From the NCBI GenBank assembly GCA_028673005.1, contig CM054116.1, forward strand, positions 37,730,854 through 37,794,853: 64,000 nucleotides of DNA. Reading direction: 5' to 3'. The notes beneath the pieces are model-generated. The model had not been told where the DNA came from, ran no database searches, and saw only the letters and a list, made by a program, of their open reading frames with translations. Below, piece by piece: positions 46,185 through 59,020 of the stretch (position 1 is its first letter; every line of letters starts with the position of its first letter). This DNA comes from Tanypteryx hageni. Taxonomy: Eukaryota > Arthropoda > Insecta > Odonata > Petaluridae. Position numbers and translations under genes: made by a program.

Positions 46185-47200
46185 CAGTAAAAGTCCGTTA
46201 TAACTCGGGTTTCGGGGGCCATGTATAGCAAACGCGCTGTAACCTACGTGTGCTATAAAGATGTGCACTGGCTCAACTATAAATACCGCATAATTAAAAA
46301 AGCAATACATTTCTTTTATTAACATTATAGGAATGTTAAACTTTTCTGTGCTGAACTTAAAAAACTACGCCTTGCTAAGATACTTATCTTACATTTGCAC
46401 AAACCTGAAATGGTATGGTTTTTTTCTGTATGACTATGGTGTCCAGATGCAGAGGAAGCGAAACCGGAACATTTTATGTTTTTAGGATGGAAAAAACCGG
46501 GACATAACCGAGACATATTCATTTCTTGTTATATGCAGTAGTATGTGCATTTAAATATTACGTAATGCATTTTGCGTATTTTGAGTGTAATAATATTATA
46601 ATAATGGCTAATAATTTCACGTCATCCTCGTCTTCCAGCAGCAATTTCAGCAGCATTGTAAAGTATGTGAGCCAAGCAACCAACATCTTTAACATAGGGA
46701 CTCAGCGAACTCATCAATCACAGAAACGTGTTGTTTTGACCTTTTCTGTTGATCCCACCAAAATTCCTATTTGTATTGTCAGCTCCATAAGCAACAAACC
46801 TCCTGATATTTCGTTTTTTATTCACTTTTTGGAACCAACCATTCTACATAATGACAGCAACCCAATAACTGGGATAACTGTGCGTCCCGAAAACCTTTTT
46901 TCGAGACACCGGGACACTACACAAAAAACCGGAACATATCCCGAAAACCCGGGACGTCTGGACACCCTATTGCATGTAGTAATTTTTCAATTTTAAATGA
47001 TGTTAATGGATTAATTAGGAAAAGACCACAGCACTCGGCAGTCACACACACATTCTCCTTTACGAACAGGAGTTATTATGTGCATGTATCGGCCATAATA
47101 TTTTCCAGAAATTTACATATGTATTTCTGGAGAGGCGGATTACCGCGCCTTATAACCGAATTCACGTAACCACGAGCAGCACTATAACGGGTTTTTATTG
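46185..47200. mobile_element. Tc1/pogo-like MITE, interrupted
   Basis: The left end is CAGTAAAAGTCCGTTATAAC. The reverse-complemented right end is CAATAAAAACCCGTTATAGT, 16 of 20 identical. Subterminal stretches (CGCGCTGTAACC versus the complement of ...GCGCCTTATAACC) are also related. The right flank is TA as expected for this superfamily; the left flank reads TG, so the target duplication is imperfect. The interior is split by the element at 46435-46969; without it the MITE is about 480 bp. No transposase frame. Confidence 0.6.
46435..46969. mobile_element. Nested inverted-repeat transposon, 535 bp
   Basis: The left end is TATGGTGTCCAGAT and the right end reverse complemented is TAGGGTGTCCAGAC (12 of 14). 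CCGGGAC/CCGGAAC words recur inside both ends. A plus-strand frame stays open for 156 codons across most of the element and out through the right terminus, with a Ser-rich start and no domain I recognise. The flanks tgtatgac and ttgcatgt match only poorly as an 8-bp duplication, so hAT membership is unproven. It sits inside the older MITE and is therefore the younger insertion. Confidence 0.6.
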
Positions 47201-49090
47201 TATAGAAATAAAATATGCATATAAGCACATTGAGTGTAATTGCGTCAAATACTACACTTAGTAGATTTCTGAACATTTTAGCTAAAAAATACAGAATGCC
47301 GAGTAAAATCATTCGATTTGTTAGTTATAATTCTGATTATCGATAACTAAATTAGTCTAAGCAAATTTTCAATGGATGAAACCTTCTTTAACAGCTCAAG
47401 TTATTATTTCTATCGAGTTGGGATTGAAAAATGTATGCTAGCTATCAACTTCGTTTCCTAGGCTTTCCGTAAAAGATAAAATTACATTCTTGCTTTCAAA
47501 TCTCGTCAACAAAAAAGTCAAAAGATTGCACTGATCGCCTCCTGCTGGTTAAACTGTGGTCAAATTTTGAACGAAAAAAATTTCGGGCTGGTTTACGAGG
47601 AATTTTGTTTTAATTTGTAACCGCTCGGAATGTATAGGAAAAAGAAAAAAATACTTTATTAGATCGCGGGATGTCTCTCTCACACACTCCTTTTGTACGT
47701 GTGTCTCTGCACACGATGGCTCCAAAATGCACGCGAGTGCGAGCGAGCGAGATAGCGGATATAAATGAGCAATATGACGACGTTTTCCGTGAATACGCCC
47801 ACGTCCACTAACCCGCGCTCTAAAAAATGTCAAAGAGGAGAAGAATAGGAAGAGAGAGAAAGAGAGAGGCCATCCATCTCTCCGCACGGCAGAACCAAAG
47901 GACCGCGGTAAAGGGAGGAGGGAAAGAGGAAATCTGCCTTGATGTCGCAAAGTGTTTTCACGCCCTCCGCGGCTTGCGCGGAAAATATATTTATTACAAC
48001 AAACGATGGTCGTTGAAGAGAAATAAAGCACACAAGACACAAGAGGCCTTTTTTGTAGGTGCGGCGTGGCAATTTGTTAGGTGATTGATCGCGAAACACT
48101 CCGCTCCGAATTAAAGGTCGCTTGTGCGCGACGGCGCTATATCAATTTTCTCCCTTGTCACCTTGTTTTTGAAGGCAAGAGACTAGCAGGAGGAGTTTTC
48201 GCTTCCTTTGTGACCGCGAGAGGGCGGGGGGATGGGGAGGGAGGAGGAATTGGGGCACTAAAGCTTAACAGCTCCATTGTTCTGCTTCTCCATTCTCTCG
48301 CGTAGTGTATGCTGCGCGCACAGATAGTAATCCCGCGCAGGAAAATGTATGTTTTCTGTTCTGCTTAACATCAATCATCCCTTCCCTGTATCACGCTGGA
48401 TGTCGTAGTCTCGACGTACAAAACGGTAATAAATTGGATGCCGAACGTAAAAGGATTGCAAAGTGATGGGGTTGTTATTTCTAGAAAAAAATGAAACGTC
48501 GTGAAATTTCTCCAAAAATTGGTAATTTTCCTATGAAGCAGAGAGTATGACCGCGGGGACAAAACTATATCGGAAATGCGTGATGTCTTTAAATCGGTGA
48601 TTTAAGCGAAAATTAAAAATAGTAAGTGTTACCCAGAATTATTCTTCGCTCGTTTGTTACGAGGGAAACGAAAAAAAAAGAAACGAATTTTAAAAGTTTT
48701 AGCTTTGTAGTTCGTGATTTATGTCATTATGCGCTCGTTACCGACGCACGAAAAACGTTCGCTGAACTTCTTTTTTATTGTATATGATTAACGGTCGCAA
48801 CTTCATTTTGAAAAATGTTGGTGCGACCCGATTCATAGACATTATCATAATTTCATGAACAAATTGCGTTGCGTTGATTTACGATCCCGATTTAATGCAA
48901 TGTTAGAGATTTATGCTTACGACGGCGAGTAAATAGGAGTGCTGTTCATTTGCCTTCGAACGCCTTACTTACGGGTCGTGCGCGCTGATTGTTGCGCTTC
49001 GCAAGCCATTTACGCGGGCTCTTAGGCAAAGTTTGCGAAGCTATATCCACGATCATTTTAGAAAATGGGAAGTAATAATGGGAGGATTTT
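47201..49090. other. Mixed non-coding DNA
   Basis: A GA patch at 47836-47925 and a G-rich patch at 48217-48257. The 163-codon minus frame (47549-48040) spans them and has no domain. Nothing else recognised. Confidence 0.45.
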
Positions 49091-49094
49091 TACA

Positions 49095-49595
49095 GCAAAA
49101 TAAGCAACGAGAGAGGGAGAGAGAGGCGATAGGAGATGTGGCAGGAAGATAATTGCGTGGCAGGGAAAAAATGTCGATGCCACCATTTACTTTTGGTTGA
49201 CACAAATAAAAAACAGTAACCGTCTGGATTTACTCTCCCTCCAAAAAAATGTTGATAAGGCAAATGAATCGAGCACGACGGGGGCAAACGGAGGGAAAGT
49301 GGGGTGCAGAGGGGGGAGGAGAGGAGCGAGTCGATTGCAAACAATCGGCCGCCGCAATATCCGCCATGTGCAACGCTGCAGCGCCCTCTCTGAGCAAACA
49401 CAGAAGCACATGCGCGTGCAAACAGTTGCCTCGCAGTGCCGCGAGTGGCGTCAATTTGTCCCGCAAACCGTGAATCAAACCGATCCAATGCAAACAGAGC
49501 CCGGACGACGCTGATCCCCCGGGAACACTCTCACCCCGTCTGCCGAATTTTTGGTCTTTTGTCGCGGGGACGAAATAACGTAAACGCCACGTGCA
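49095..49595. other. GC- and CpG-rich island
   Basis: High-complexity DNA with GCCGCC, CCGCCATGT (a YY1/Pho-like CCAT context) and ATGCGCGTGC (NRF1-like) words at about 49350-49425. It is open in several overlapping frames on both strands, which is typical of CpG-rich non-coding DNA. A promoter or CpG island is possible; no TATA or Inr was clear. Confidence 0.3.
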
Positions 49596-49599
49596 AAAG

Positions 49600-49735
49600 G
49601 AGAGGACTACGGGAGGAGGGAGAAGAGAGGGAATGAAGCTCTCCCACTCCGGGGAAGGGGAGAGGGAAGGAAAGAAGGGAAGGGGGAGAGGAAGGGAGGA
49701 GAGGACGGGGGAGGGGAAGGGGAGGGAAGAGGGCA
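49600..49735. repeat. GGGA-rich tract with strong G-quadruplex motif
   Basis: G5-A-G4-AA-G4-A-G3 occupies 49707-49726 (loops of 1, 2 and 1 bases). Further G-runs lie upstream from 49651. Confidence 0.85.
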
Positions 49736-50560
49736 TACGTCCTCTTGACGTGCCTGGAAACAAGCAATGCTAAACGCGCCCTAATTTCGTCGAGAGATAA
49801 CATCACTTCGATTGCTCCACTGAATCTCCATGGGCGATTCGATTATTGAGAAACGAGGATTGTATTCGGGATGGAAGACGTTAAATAGGTGGTCGGTATC
49901 GATCTTGTACTTCTCACCCGTAAATAAGTCATTGAGAAATAGGCCACAAAATATCGAACCGGATGATTCATTAATAAAATACCTTTGAAATGACTTATAA
50001 CAAACAATACAGAATCCGCGTTTGCTTTTGTTTTACTCATCAAAATTTATATAGTTTCAAAAGAAATCGAACGCAAAAATTGAAATATTCCAGTCCGTAA
50101 AACCAAAATATTATCGAACTTGCAGTATAGCTGGTGTTTTTAATTTTATAAATTAATTCTTCATTTTCAATCCTGTGTAATCCGTATATTCATGTGTTTG
50201 ACCAAAAAGATATTTTTTACGTTCACTGCAAAAGTAGAGTAGATATAGTATATTAATAGTTAATATAGGAATCGTCAATGCGAGTTTGGAGGAAAAAATG
50301 TTTCTGAACTCTTTTACCGTTGAACATAAACCCTTGTTCCACGAAATCGAAATCCGTAGATTTCAGAAAAATCACTTTGTTGGCTTGAAAAAAATAACAT
50401 AAGTCATGAATCTCACCTCTAATAAATAACTCGCATTCAATTCACATGTCCCCTTCCTAAACATATATTTTCGATGGCTAAAGATTTTTTCCGCAATAAT
50501 CTTGAATTCCTTTTGACGCAGAAAGAGCATCCAGTCAAGCGTTTCGGCCCGATAAAATAT
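49736..50560. other. AT-rich non-coding DNA
   Basis: Nothing recognised. Confidence 0.5.
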
Positions 50561-50563
50561 TAC

Positions 50564-50586
50564 GTTGCCATGGAGACAGTATAAAA
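50564..50586. promoter_or_regulatory. RFX X-box-like motif beside a TATA-like box
   Basis: GTTGCCATGGAGAC (50564-50577) matches the palindromic RFX X-box (GTTNCCATGGNAAC) at all but one position. TATAAAA follows directly (50580-50586). X-boxes near start sites mark ciliary genes in animals. The X-box is orientation-neutral and no exon is visible on either side, so the target gene is unknown. Confidence 0.35.
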
Positions 50587-50930
50587 CCTCCCTCATGTGT
50601 TTTCTGGAAAAGTAAAAAAAGAGGAGATAGGGATGGGATTATTTCTTTATTTCCGAACAATAAGCCTAACATCATCCCCGTAAACGTCAGATGAACTCCC
50701 TACCGGGATATCCTTTTGTGCAAAAAACACCCAGCGTTTGAGAATAACCCCGACTGGCATCCTGAAATGAGAATTCCACCTGACTACCCTCTTCCCCCTT
50801 CTCCTCTCTTCCTCCCTTCTACCTCCCTCCCTCTCTAACTCTCCCTCCCACTCTTTCTCTTTTCTTCTGGTTGGCTGGCAAGTACCACATTTATCTCTTT
50901 CGGCCTTTTGGAGTTGGGAGCGTCAAAAGG
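50587..50930. other. Mixed non-coding DNA with CT run
   Basis: CT-rich at 50785-50870, one of few pyrimidine blocks in this half of the window. No gene. Confidence 0.5.
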
Positions 50931-50934
50931 GTAT

Positions 50935-51200
50935 GGGAGTAGAGAGAGAGAGAGAGTGGAGGGGGAAGAGATCGAGGGGGAAGAGGGAGAGAGGAAAGGG
51001 CAGAGAAGTGGGAGGAGAGAATGAGGAGGACTATTGGGGTATCAGGCAGACATTTCCGGCGCCCGTGGGAGGGCGATAAGGTGTCCTGGATGGAAGAGTT
51101 GAAGGGGCTGCGGATGGGAGCGGCAAGGGAGCGGTAGTATAAGGGAGAGTAGGAGGGAGGAAGAAGGGGAGTGGAAGGAGAGAGACAAGAAAGGTGAGAA
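50935..51200. repeat. GA-rich tract
   Basis: (GA)n at 50941-50956 and GGGA-rich sequence. The 105-codon minus frame is Ser/Pro/Leu repeat. Confidence 0.85.
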
Positions 51201-54200
51201 ACTGGCAAAAAATGTAGTCTAGTTTAAAGATCTGAGGGGCACTGCTCTGCTGCGGCGCAAGTTAGAACGTGCGTGTTTTAACATTCTGAGGGAAAGTCTT
51301 TTGTTTCGATTACCAGCCAGTAAATGAGTCCGATCGTTGAAATCCACGAATAATATTCCAATAAATCCAATAGCCGTCAAGCTGCTTATTAAAACTTATG
51401 ATCAAATGAATTGCTGTCGAAAAGCTTGGAGAAAAATGTCAGTATTAAAAATATAATTACACATATGGCGTTTTAAGAGTGATTACAAAATAATTAAAAC
51501 TCAGCGAAAAAAGTCTAACGAGTCCCAAGTTGATAAGAATGATCCAGGAACGTAAGGAGAAAGTGAAAAGCATAACAATGAGCAAAAAATATGTGACTTT
51601 TTAGAGATTGGTATCCATGGTGTTTTGGATTCATCTGTGACACCGGAATCACGCTAAGAACAACAACAAATAGTGGAGATGAATGAGATAAGACGATGAT
51701 ATACGCTATATCTGATAAAAGAAGGTGAAGAAAAGTAATGTGGTAAAAAAGGGCAGACGGCAGAAAAGATAAACAGGTTCCTTTAGAAGAAGGAAGGAAT
51801 GCAGAAAGAAGTGCGGAGGGAAAGGAGGTGCTGAGAGAGGAATGTCGAAAATTGCTCGCATTTAAGAAGCGTGATCGACTCGAATAGATTATTTTTCAAC
51901 GCGAGACCTGTGCTATTTCCTGCTCGTGGTTTAATTAAGCACGGATTACGCGGGCGACGCGCTTTGCCTTTTGCTCCCGGCTCAAACTCAAAGCGTCCGA
52001 CGAATGTCTGGCTCTCCTTCAATAAGGATATCAGAAACATTGGGAGAAACTATCGAAACAGTATGGAAGGGAAAGGCACGATAGTGAATATGGTGATGAG
52101 TGATGGAGAGAGATTGGATGAAGAAAACGGGAGGGTAGTTGTAAATTGGAAGAGATGGGCATCCATAATAAGTAAAACAAATTAATAGGTACAGGAGGAG
52201 GTCGTGACAAACTGTGTGTTGTCTGCCACCTTAGGGTGGAAAATTGATATGAATTGCTTGGAAAGTTCAGATGTGTAAGCATGGAGAATAACGAAAGAAA
52301 TAAAACAGTGATTAGTGAATTATGAAGCATTGGAAAGAATATAGGAGAAAATAAAAATAAAAACAGATAAAAAAGAGGAAGACTAACTGAATCGGATATG
52401 CTGTGGGAATGAACTGCATGATTAAATAAGATAAAAGAAATCACGAACGCAATAGAGGAAAAACCAGTTAAAGAACTTGGCTATTAGACGAGAATTTTCA
52501 GGAGATAGAGAAAGTTTCGGAACACTGGACAACGTGGAGACTTAGGTTTAAACTACGACCACGGACCATTACGCGGTTTGGTAACTGATGGTTATGAGAT
52601 AGGGTTAAGGTAAAGGGGACCGGGATAGTAAATGGATTTTATTTATAAATTTTGGTGACAACGAGAAGGATGGATGGCGATAGAGGAATCGGTAGAATAT
52701 CAATGGCGAGCGAATTGAAGATAGGGGAATTTGAAGAGTCGAGGGATTTGCGGAAAGGTTACGAGAAGGGAAGTGAAAGGAGAGCAGCGCTGTGAAATAT
52801 TGCTCCACGCCCAGGAAATAAAAATTGTTTTATTTTTGTGAAGGTGCATATTACTTTAGAGTTTAAAGGGAAGCGAAGTAATTCGGGTGAGAATGCGTTG
52901 AACGGTCGTCATGGTAGCGGGAGATGGTGGATGAAAAAGCAACCAGGGCAGCGGGAGAGGAAAAAATAAATATAAAATAGGAGGACAGGAATGCAAATTC
53001 TGGAGGAATAGGAAAATGACTGCTTGTACTAAAAAAATTAATTTTTAAAATTGAAGAGAAATCGGAAAATAAATAATTACTTATGTGTTGTCTTTTATGA
53101 GCTACAGTACTTGAGTTACGGATTTCCTTGTATTTTTTCAGAATAAAGCAAAAAAGCTATTCATTTACGTGGAAACCTATTCTTCTCGAAATATAACATT
53201 GATAAACTGTTTATTCGCAAAAATAGATTTAAAAAGTGCATTATTAAACGTTTAAGATTTATGTTATCAATAAGCCCATTCAAAACAGAATTAACTAAGC
53301 ACAAGAATCGATCCAAGAAAATGATCAAGATAATTTCTTTAACCACAAAATGGTTGTGGTAATGAAAATTATCCTTAGTATACAGCAATTCTAATGAGAT
53401 AGAAGACGCTAACCGAGAATTATATTCTATGAATGATTATGTATTTTACTCCACATTGTTTTACTCACAGATGTGACTTACGTCATGTGAATGAATCAAG
53501 TTAAAAATAATATCCATCGCAACGATGACAACTACTAATAAAAGTTTCAAATAACAAAGCAAAGATTCCGTAAAAGGTACAAAGAGTCGAGCAAGTTCAT
53601 TTAAGTTATGTCAATTAATTATGATTTGTAAAGGATTTGAATTTAAATCATAGCGTGTTTTTTAATTTAAATAAGTAGCATGGATTTCTGGAGCTAAAGT
53701 TATAATTAAACCGTAGCTTACCTTTGTGAAAAATGATCGTGTTGTTGAGTATTTACGTTCTTTCGAGAATTTTTCTTTTCTTACCTATTAGATTAATGGT
53801 TATACATTCTAGAATAATATAAAAACAGAGAGATAGTTTTATATGCGGCTACGTATATGCTACCTCATTAAAACTGCAAAGCAAAACCAAATAAAACTCA
53901 AGGTCGAATAAATATAAATTAAGTACTTTACGTTCTATTGTACTTTGCCGTTATAATGGCGTAACAAAGCAGCACAAAATTATGTCTCTGATAATAAAAC
54001 CATCTACAAAATCACATTTGCAAAAAATAAATATGTAGGTAACTTGTTTGGCAACGCTTACGTAGGAAAATTTCATTTCCAATAAGGCTAAATAAAAAAA
54101 AATCCTTTCTAAAAAGATTCGCGTCACGAAGCGATAATTACGTTGCGCCTTTGACGAAAAAAAAAATAAAACAAAATATCACTTTGACATGTTTTGTAAA

Positions 54201-54235
54201 TTGTTTACTCAGAATCCGATTTCTCTTCAAAGAAA
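51201..54235. other. AT-rich, mildly purine-biased non-coding DNA
   Basis: A more GC-balanced patch at 51850-52040 has a 104-codon plus frame (51871-52185) with no recognised domain. 52040-52800 is purine-biased. The rest is AT-rich with stops in all frames. Confidence 0.45.
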
Positions 54236-54242
54236 ACGATCA

Positions 54243-54314
54243 TACACACGGCGACCAGGGAGATAGAGAGATAGAGAGAGAGAGATAGAGAGATAGAGAT
54301 AGAGAGAGAGAGAG
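54243..54314. repeat. (GA)n/(GATA)n-type microsatellite
   Basis: Interspersed GAGA and GATA words without interruption from about 54251. Confidence 0.95.
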
Positions 54315-54840
54315 TCTCCGTTTGGATAAAAAGTTTTACTCAGACAAAAGAGGATTGAGCGGGCTGCATCGATAGGAGGTTGAATTTTTCAGTCGAATGA
54401 TCCAGAAAGAATCCACGAGGAGGACAAGGTATGGAGGAGGGGACAAAAGGAATAGGGAAAGGCGCGCGATTTTTAAAAGAAAAATAGGGGGAGTGCCCTT
54501 GATGAGGAGATGAAAAAGAAACATACCTATCGCTAGGAAAAGGGGAGAGCCGAGGAACTTAAAAAAAAAAAGGATGATAAATGAGAACAAGGGTTCCGAG
54601 GTTGATTGAAGGGTGTATCGCAAGCACAGAAGGGGGAACGCGTGGGAGAAGCTGAGAGAAGATTTGATAAAAAAATTTTACCCCGAGGCCTTCAGACAAG
54701 TGCAAGGGAGCGAAGCGGAGTGGGCTAACAAGAAAGAGAAATTGAGGGTGAAGTTGGAGGAGGAGAAGGGAGTGATGAAAGGGGAAAATTGGAGGAAAGG
54801 AGGAAATAAACGCCCTGAAGAGGCGGATTGCCACGGTATT
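54315..54840. repeat. Purine-rich tract
   Basis: A/G-dominated, moderately complex. The 76-codon plus frame (54613-54843) and 95-104 codon minus frames look compositional (Glu/Lys/Arg or Leu/Phe/Ser). Confidence 0.65.
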
Positions 54841-55845
54841 TGATCCCGAGGAGCTCTCGTCGAGAAATTTCAACCGAAAATTTTTAATTGGAGGTGTCGC
54901 TGTTAGTAAGCAATCGCTTCAGGTTCTGGATAAAGACTCGTTTGTTTGCTTATCGTGACGTTTGCAATTGTTGATGTTGAGTAAAAGTTTTTTTCCAAGT
55001 TCTTTTGTCACAAACAACATATAAGGAGTTAGCCCGCTTATATCTTATTCCATATTGTGCATAAATGTATATAGTATTTTATGTATAGATATTATATGGT
55101 TCTTCGTTTTAAACATGCAAATCTTGAGAGGTTTTCAATCGAGGCAAATTTTCGGAAAATTAATTTTGGAATTATAGTAGACTCATACGTTTAATTAATA
55201 ATACTACAGTATTTATGTGAAGTATGGCAGATTATTTAACTACAAATTTCAATAGCACACTTGTTATATGTATTATTGTTTTGATTTAAAAAACATCGTT
55301 AAATATGAATTCTCTAACATATTACAATCGATAGCTTAATTTTTGTAAAATTAATTTATTCATCTTTCCTGCAAAACAAAGATACTTCACTGAAATCTGT
55401 AAAGCATCTTTGCTTTTTAAATATTTTATATTAAGAGTTTAATCTTAAAATAAATGTATGTGTTAAAAGTGAAAGAATTTTCTTTCCCAGTGCCGTTTTG
55501 GTAGAAATATAACGAAAGAAGTATACATCATTCCAAAATTAAAAATATAGCCTTTTATCACCGAACACCAAGAAAGCGTTTTCATGGCCCGTTCTAAAGA
55601 CATAATAATGCCGAGAAACCTTTTGTTTTTGCTGAAAATTTAGCAGGGTACAAAGAAAAAGACCGTTGTGACGATGAAACATTCAAAAGGTGGCGAGGCT
55701 CTTGGAAATTGTGAGGAATCCCACGTTGAGCGAACGTTGACATGGGTATAAACATCTGTCGCAGGGAGAAAGTAAGATTAAACTGTTAAGGGATAAGTTA
55801 CAAAAGCCTTGGCTGTGAGAGCCGGGTCATGACGTAATCGAAAGT
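54841..55845. other. AT-rich non-coding DNA
   Basis: Nothing recognised. Confidence 0.5.
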
Positions 55846-55849
55846 ACGG

Positions 55850-57230
55850 GTGACGCAGGAGGGAGGAGAGAAAGGAGGGAAAGGGAAGGGGGAGAGAGCT
55901 CGGGAAGGGGACGAGTCCGGATTATTGGGCACGGAAAAGAAATATGTGAGGCGGAAGGCGAGGAGGGAGGGAAGGGGAGTGAGAGAGAAGGAAGGAGATG
56001 AAGGTGGACAGGAAAAAATTAAAGGAAGAGAGGTGGGTTGAAAATTACGAAGAAAGAGTAGGGGAACAAACAAGAAAGGAGAACGTCGCGGATGTTGATA
56101 AGAGCGAGCGACAAGGACGTGAAGAGGTGGGGGAAGCGATAGCGAGAGAAAAGAATTCTTCCGGAATGTGGAAAAGAGATTTAAGGGAAGACGGATGCGA
56201 AATGAAGAGGAAAAACAAACGAAGGAAACGTTGATAGAGCGTTTTAACGAAGGAAACGATGGTATCTGCGCAAATTACTGAGAAAAAATAAGAAGACTTG
56301 AGCGACCGAAACGAAAAGAGGCGAAATAAACGACATAGGATGTGCAAACCCATAGGAAAGTGAGAGAGAGAGAGAGATAGGTGTGTGAATAATGAGAAGA
56401 ATGTGGAAACGCGGAAGGTATTAGTAAACGGAAAGTTTATAAAGGAAACTATAGGAGTGACATACAAAGAATTATAGTCCAAAATCTAAATTGAGTAAGA
56501 GAGCTCGAATGCTGGTATTGACAGAGTAGAATTATCGGTATTAATGAAAAAAGAGTGGAGATGGACCAGAGATAGTGAGTCATGCAAAAGTAGAATGTTG
56601 AGAGAAAAATTTGTTTGCTAAGGAATAAGTTCATGGAGAAAGTGGCGAAAGAAAAGGAACGAACAGAGAAATTCAAGTGGAGAGGTGTAAATGGAGATAA
56701 GGAAAATGGGTAAGAGAGAGATATGAGACGGTCCGAAGCCGCGATAAGGATGTAGGTAGTGAGAGAGGAAGATGGAGAGAGGCCGGACTTGTAGAATGGT
56801 TATATGGAGAGAGGGAATTCGGAGGAAACGGAGGGAGAGAAGGAGCGAATTGGTCCTTGGGGATTCAGAGTGACACTGAAAGGAAGGAATTCTAGGGGAA
56901 TGAGAATTAAGAAAGTGGAATGCGTTAGGCGGAGTCCCATCTTGCATGAAAGGTGGACAAATGGGATCGAGAATTAGATGAAAGGGAGAGAGAGAGAGAA
57001 GCGAGGGAGGATTTTGAGCAAGAGGAGTAGCTGGAGATATAAAGGGGAGGGTTTCCACCTCCTCGGAAACCAATCAGAGTGAAGAACGGGAGAAACTGGA
57101 GGCGAGGGCAAAAGATTGAGGGGGCGAAGGGGAGGAGAGAGTGGAGGGGACAAGGTAGCGCTGCTCAAAGGAAAGTGGCAAGGGGAAGAAGGTATGGAGG
57201 AGAGGGGGATCTTATTTGACTAAAGAGGAA
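55850..57230. repeat. Long purine-rich region
   Basis: About 1.4 kb with strong plus-strand A/G bias, (GA)n at 56361-56376 and 56986-56999. All frames of 75-151 codons are compositional. Confidence 0.85.
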
Positions 57231-59020
57231 GAAACGCGAAGGAAAAGTAAATATAAAGACGGAGATGTTTTTATTGATCTTTTTTAACGGAGGGGGGGTT
57301 ATTTGTCAAAATTTTCTATCTGCGAAATAAACGTGAACACTTCATTTAATTTTGAAAATTTTTGACGCCTCCTTAGGTTTCTCCCCCTCTTTCATTAAAC
57401 GTTATTGAAATGGAGCTTATTCAGGGGACTTTCTTAATGGATTTCGTGCCGAGCTTGTTTATATCGGCCCAATGGAGATGTTTTTATAGAAAATTTCAAT
57501 ATTGCTGTGGTTGCAGTCCCATCGGATTTGATGCGAAGTTATCCCCCTTTTTAAATTGCTTCTCCGATTTGAAAAATATTTTCTCTGAGTGCTTTAAAAA
57601 TAAAGATGTTTCTAGCGATAAACATTAAATGATAAGCGTTTCTTTTTTATTGGTGTTTTTAGTCAGTTATATACTTCCAAATGATATGCTTGCATAAGAG
57701 TATTTCGTCATTTATAAGGAATTTTAAGACACTATTAAGTTATTTTTGGCAGTTATGTTCAAACGAATGTTATTACCTATATTGAAAAACTTTATTTTGC
57801 TATAAATTGAAACTTATGATAAAGAAAGAATTTTAATGCAAAAACTACGCCGTATTCTCTACTCTATGGTTTTTAAACATCAAAATTTTAAGTGAAAAAT
57901 TATTTAAATTAATTAAATTATATTTTCTAAGCAAATAAATAGTAACATAAAAATTAAACAGGTGACGCGATAGATAGTCTCTTATCAACGCAAATATTTA
58001 ATCATATCCTTGAGTTTACCAAACGGCTTTTTAAATTCCCAATAAATGGTAAATTTAATAGTTTTTTATTAGTTTATAATTTTAACATTCGGCTACAATT
58101 GTCCGTATGTGGCATGCCAGACAAACTCGATTTTTTTATCCCATAGCAATAAAGTAGCCTCCTCTAACATCTGACTTCGGTCAACCATAATCGTTTCTGT
58201 AAGACAACGATTGAATATCCTCTCCTAAAACAATTGAAAGAGGATTTAGGTCGTGTAATATCGTGGAATGACGTCCAGATACCCTGGCCTTTACTCCGAG
58301 GATGGGTTGCCTTGGGGATGGAGAGGAGAGGTTTTTCTCTGCTTCCTTTTTGCTCCGCGAGAGTTGACCGAGAAAAGGGAAAATAAAAATGAGGTTTGAG
58401 AGGAGGAAGGCGAAATAGGGGATAGGTTAGAGGACGCGCATGGCAGAAAAGGAAGGACAAATATCCGGAGGCGAAATGGAGCTGAAAGCAAGTCGTAGGA
58501 GTCGGTAAAGAGAACTGAGGATGCCCAAGTCGTAGATAGCAGGTGCGCATATCCATGGAGGTACGAGTATATATGTAGGAGGGTGTGTACATTACATACG
58601 CCACACATATATACATATAATTAAAATTCGTCAAAAATTTCATATTAGTTTCTAGCAGTTTGGAACAATGAATAATATACCAATCTCCGCACTTAGAGTG
58701 GAAATATAATATTTTCTCGAAGACGTGAATGCTAAATATACAAATATGAATGTTTAAAACATTAAGATGGATATAAATCCTTGCCTCTACTATGAATATA
58801 TCCCTTACGGATGTTATAATTTCTCTTTTACTTTATCATGGTTCTTTCTTAACATTTAGCGCGATTCTGCAATTCATAATCGCCACCCTTAACATCGCTT
58901 AGCAAGATAAGAAGAAATAAGAAGGGGAGACGAAAATTTAGAAAGTTGTAGATATGAGGTGAGAAGGTTCGCAAAGCAATTTGAATGAATTTGTATGAGT
59001 GGAAATTCGGGACGTGTCTG
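57231..59020. other. AT-rich non-coding DNA
   Basis: A 72-codon Cys-containing plus frame (57410-57628) is unrecognised. A purine-biased patch lies at 58310-58560. No gene. Confidence 0.45.

Noticed and set aside
46435..46969. Calling the nested element a definite hAT
   Set aside because: The termini fit loosely, but the flanking 8-mers (tgtatgac and ttgcatgt) do not form a convincing duplication.
52195..52250. Small hairpin CCACC-TTAG-GGTGG
   Set aside because: Only 5 bp of stem; expected by chance in a window of this size.
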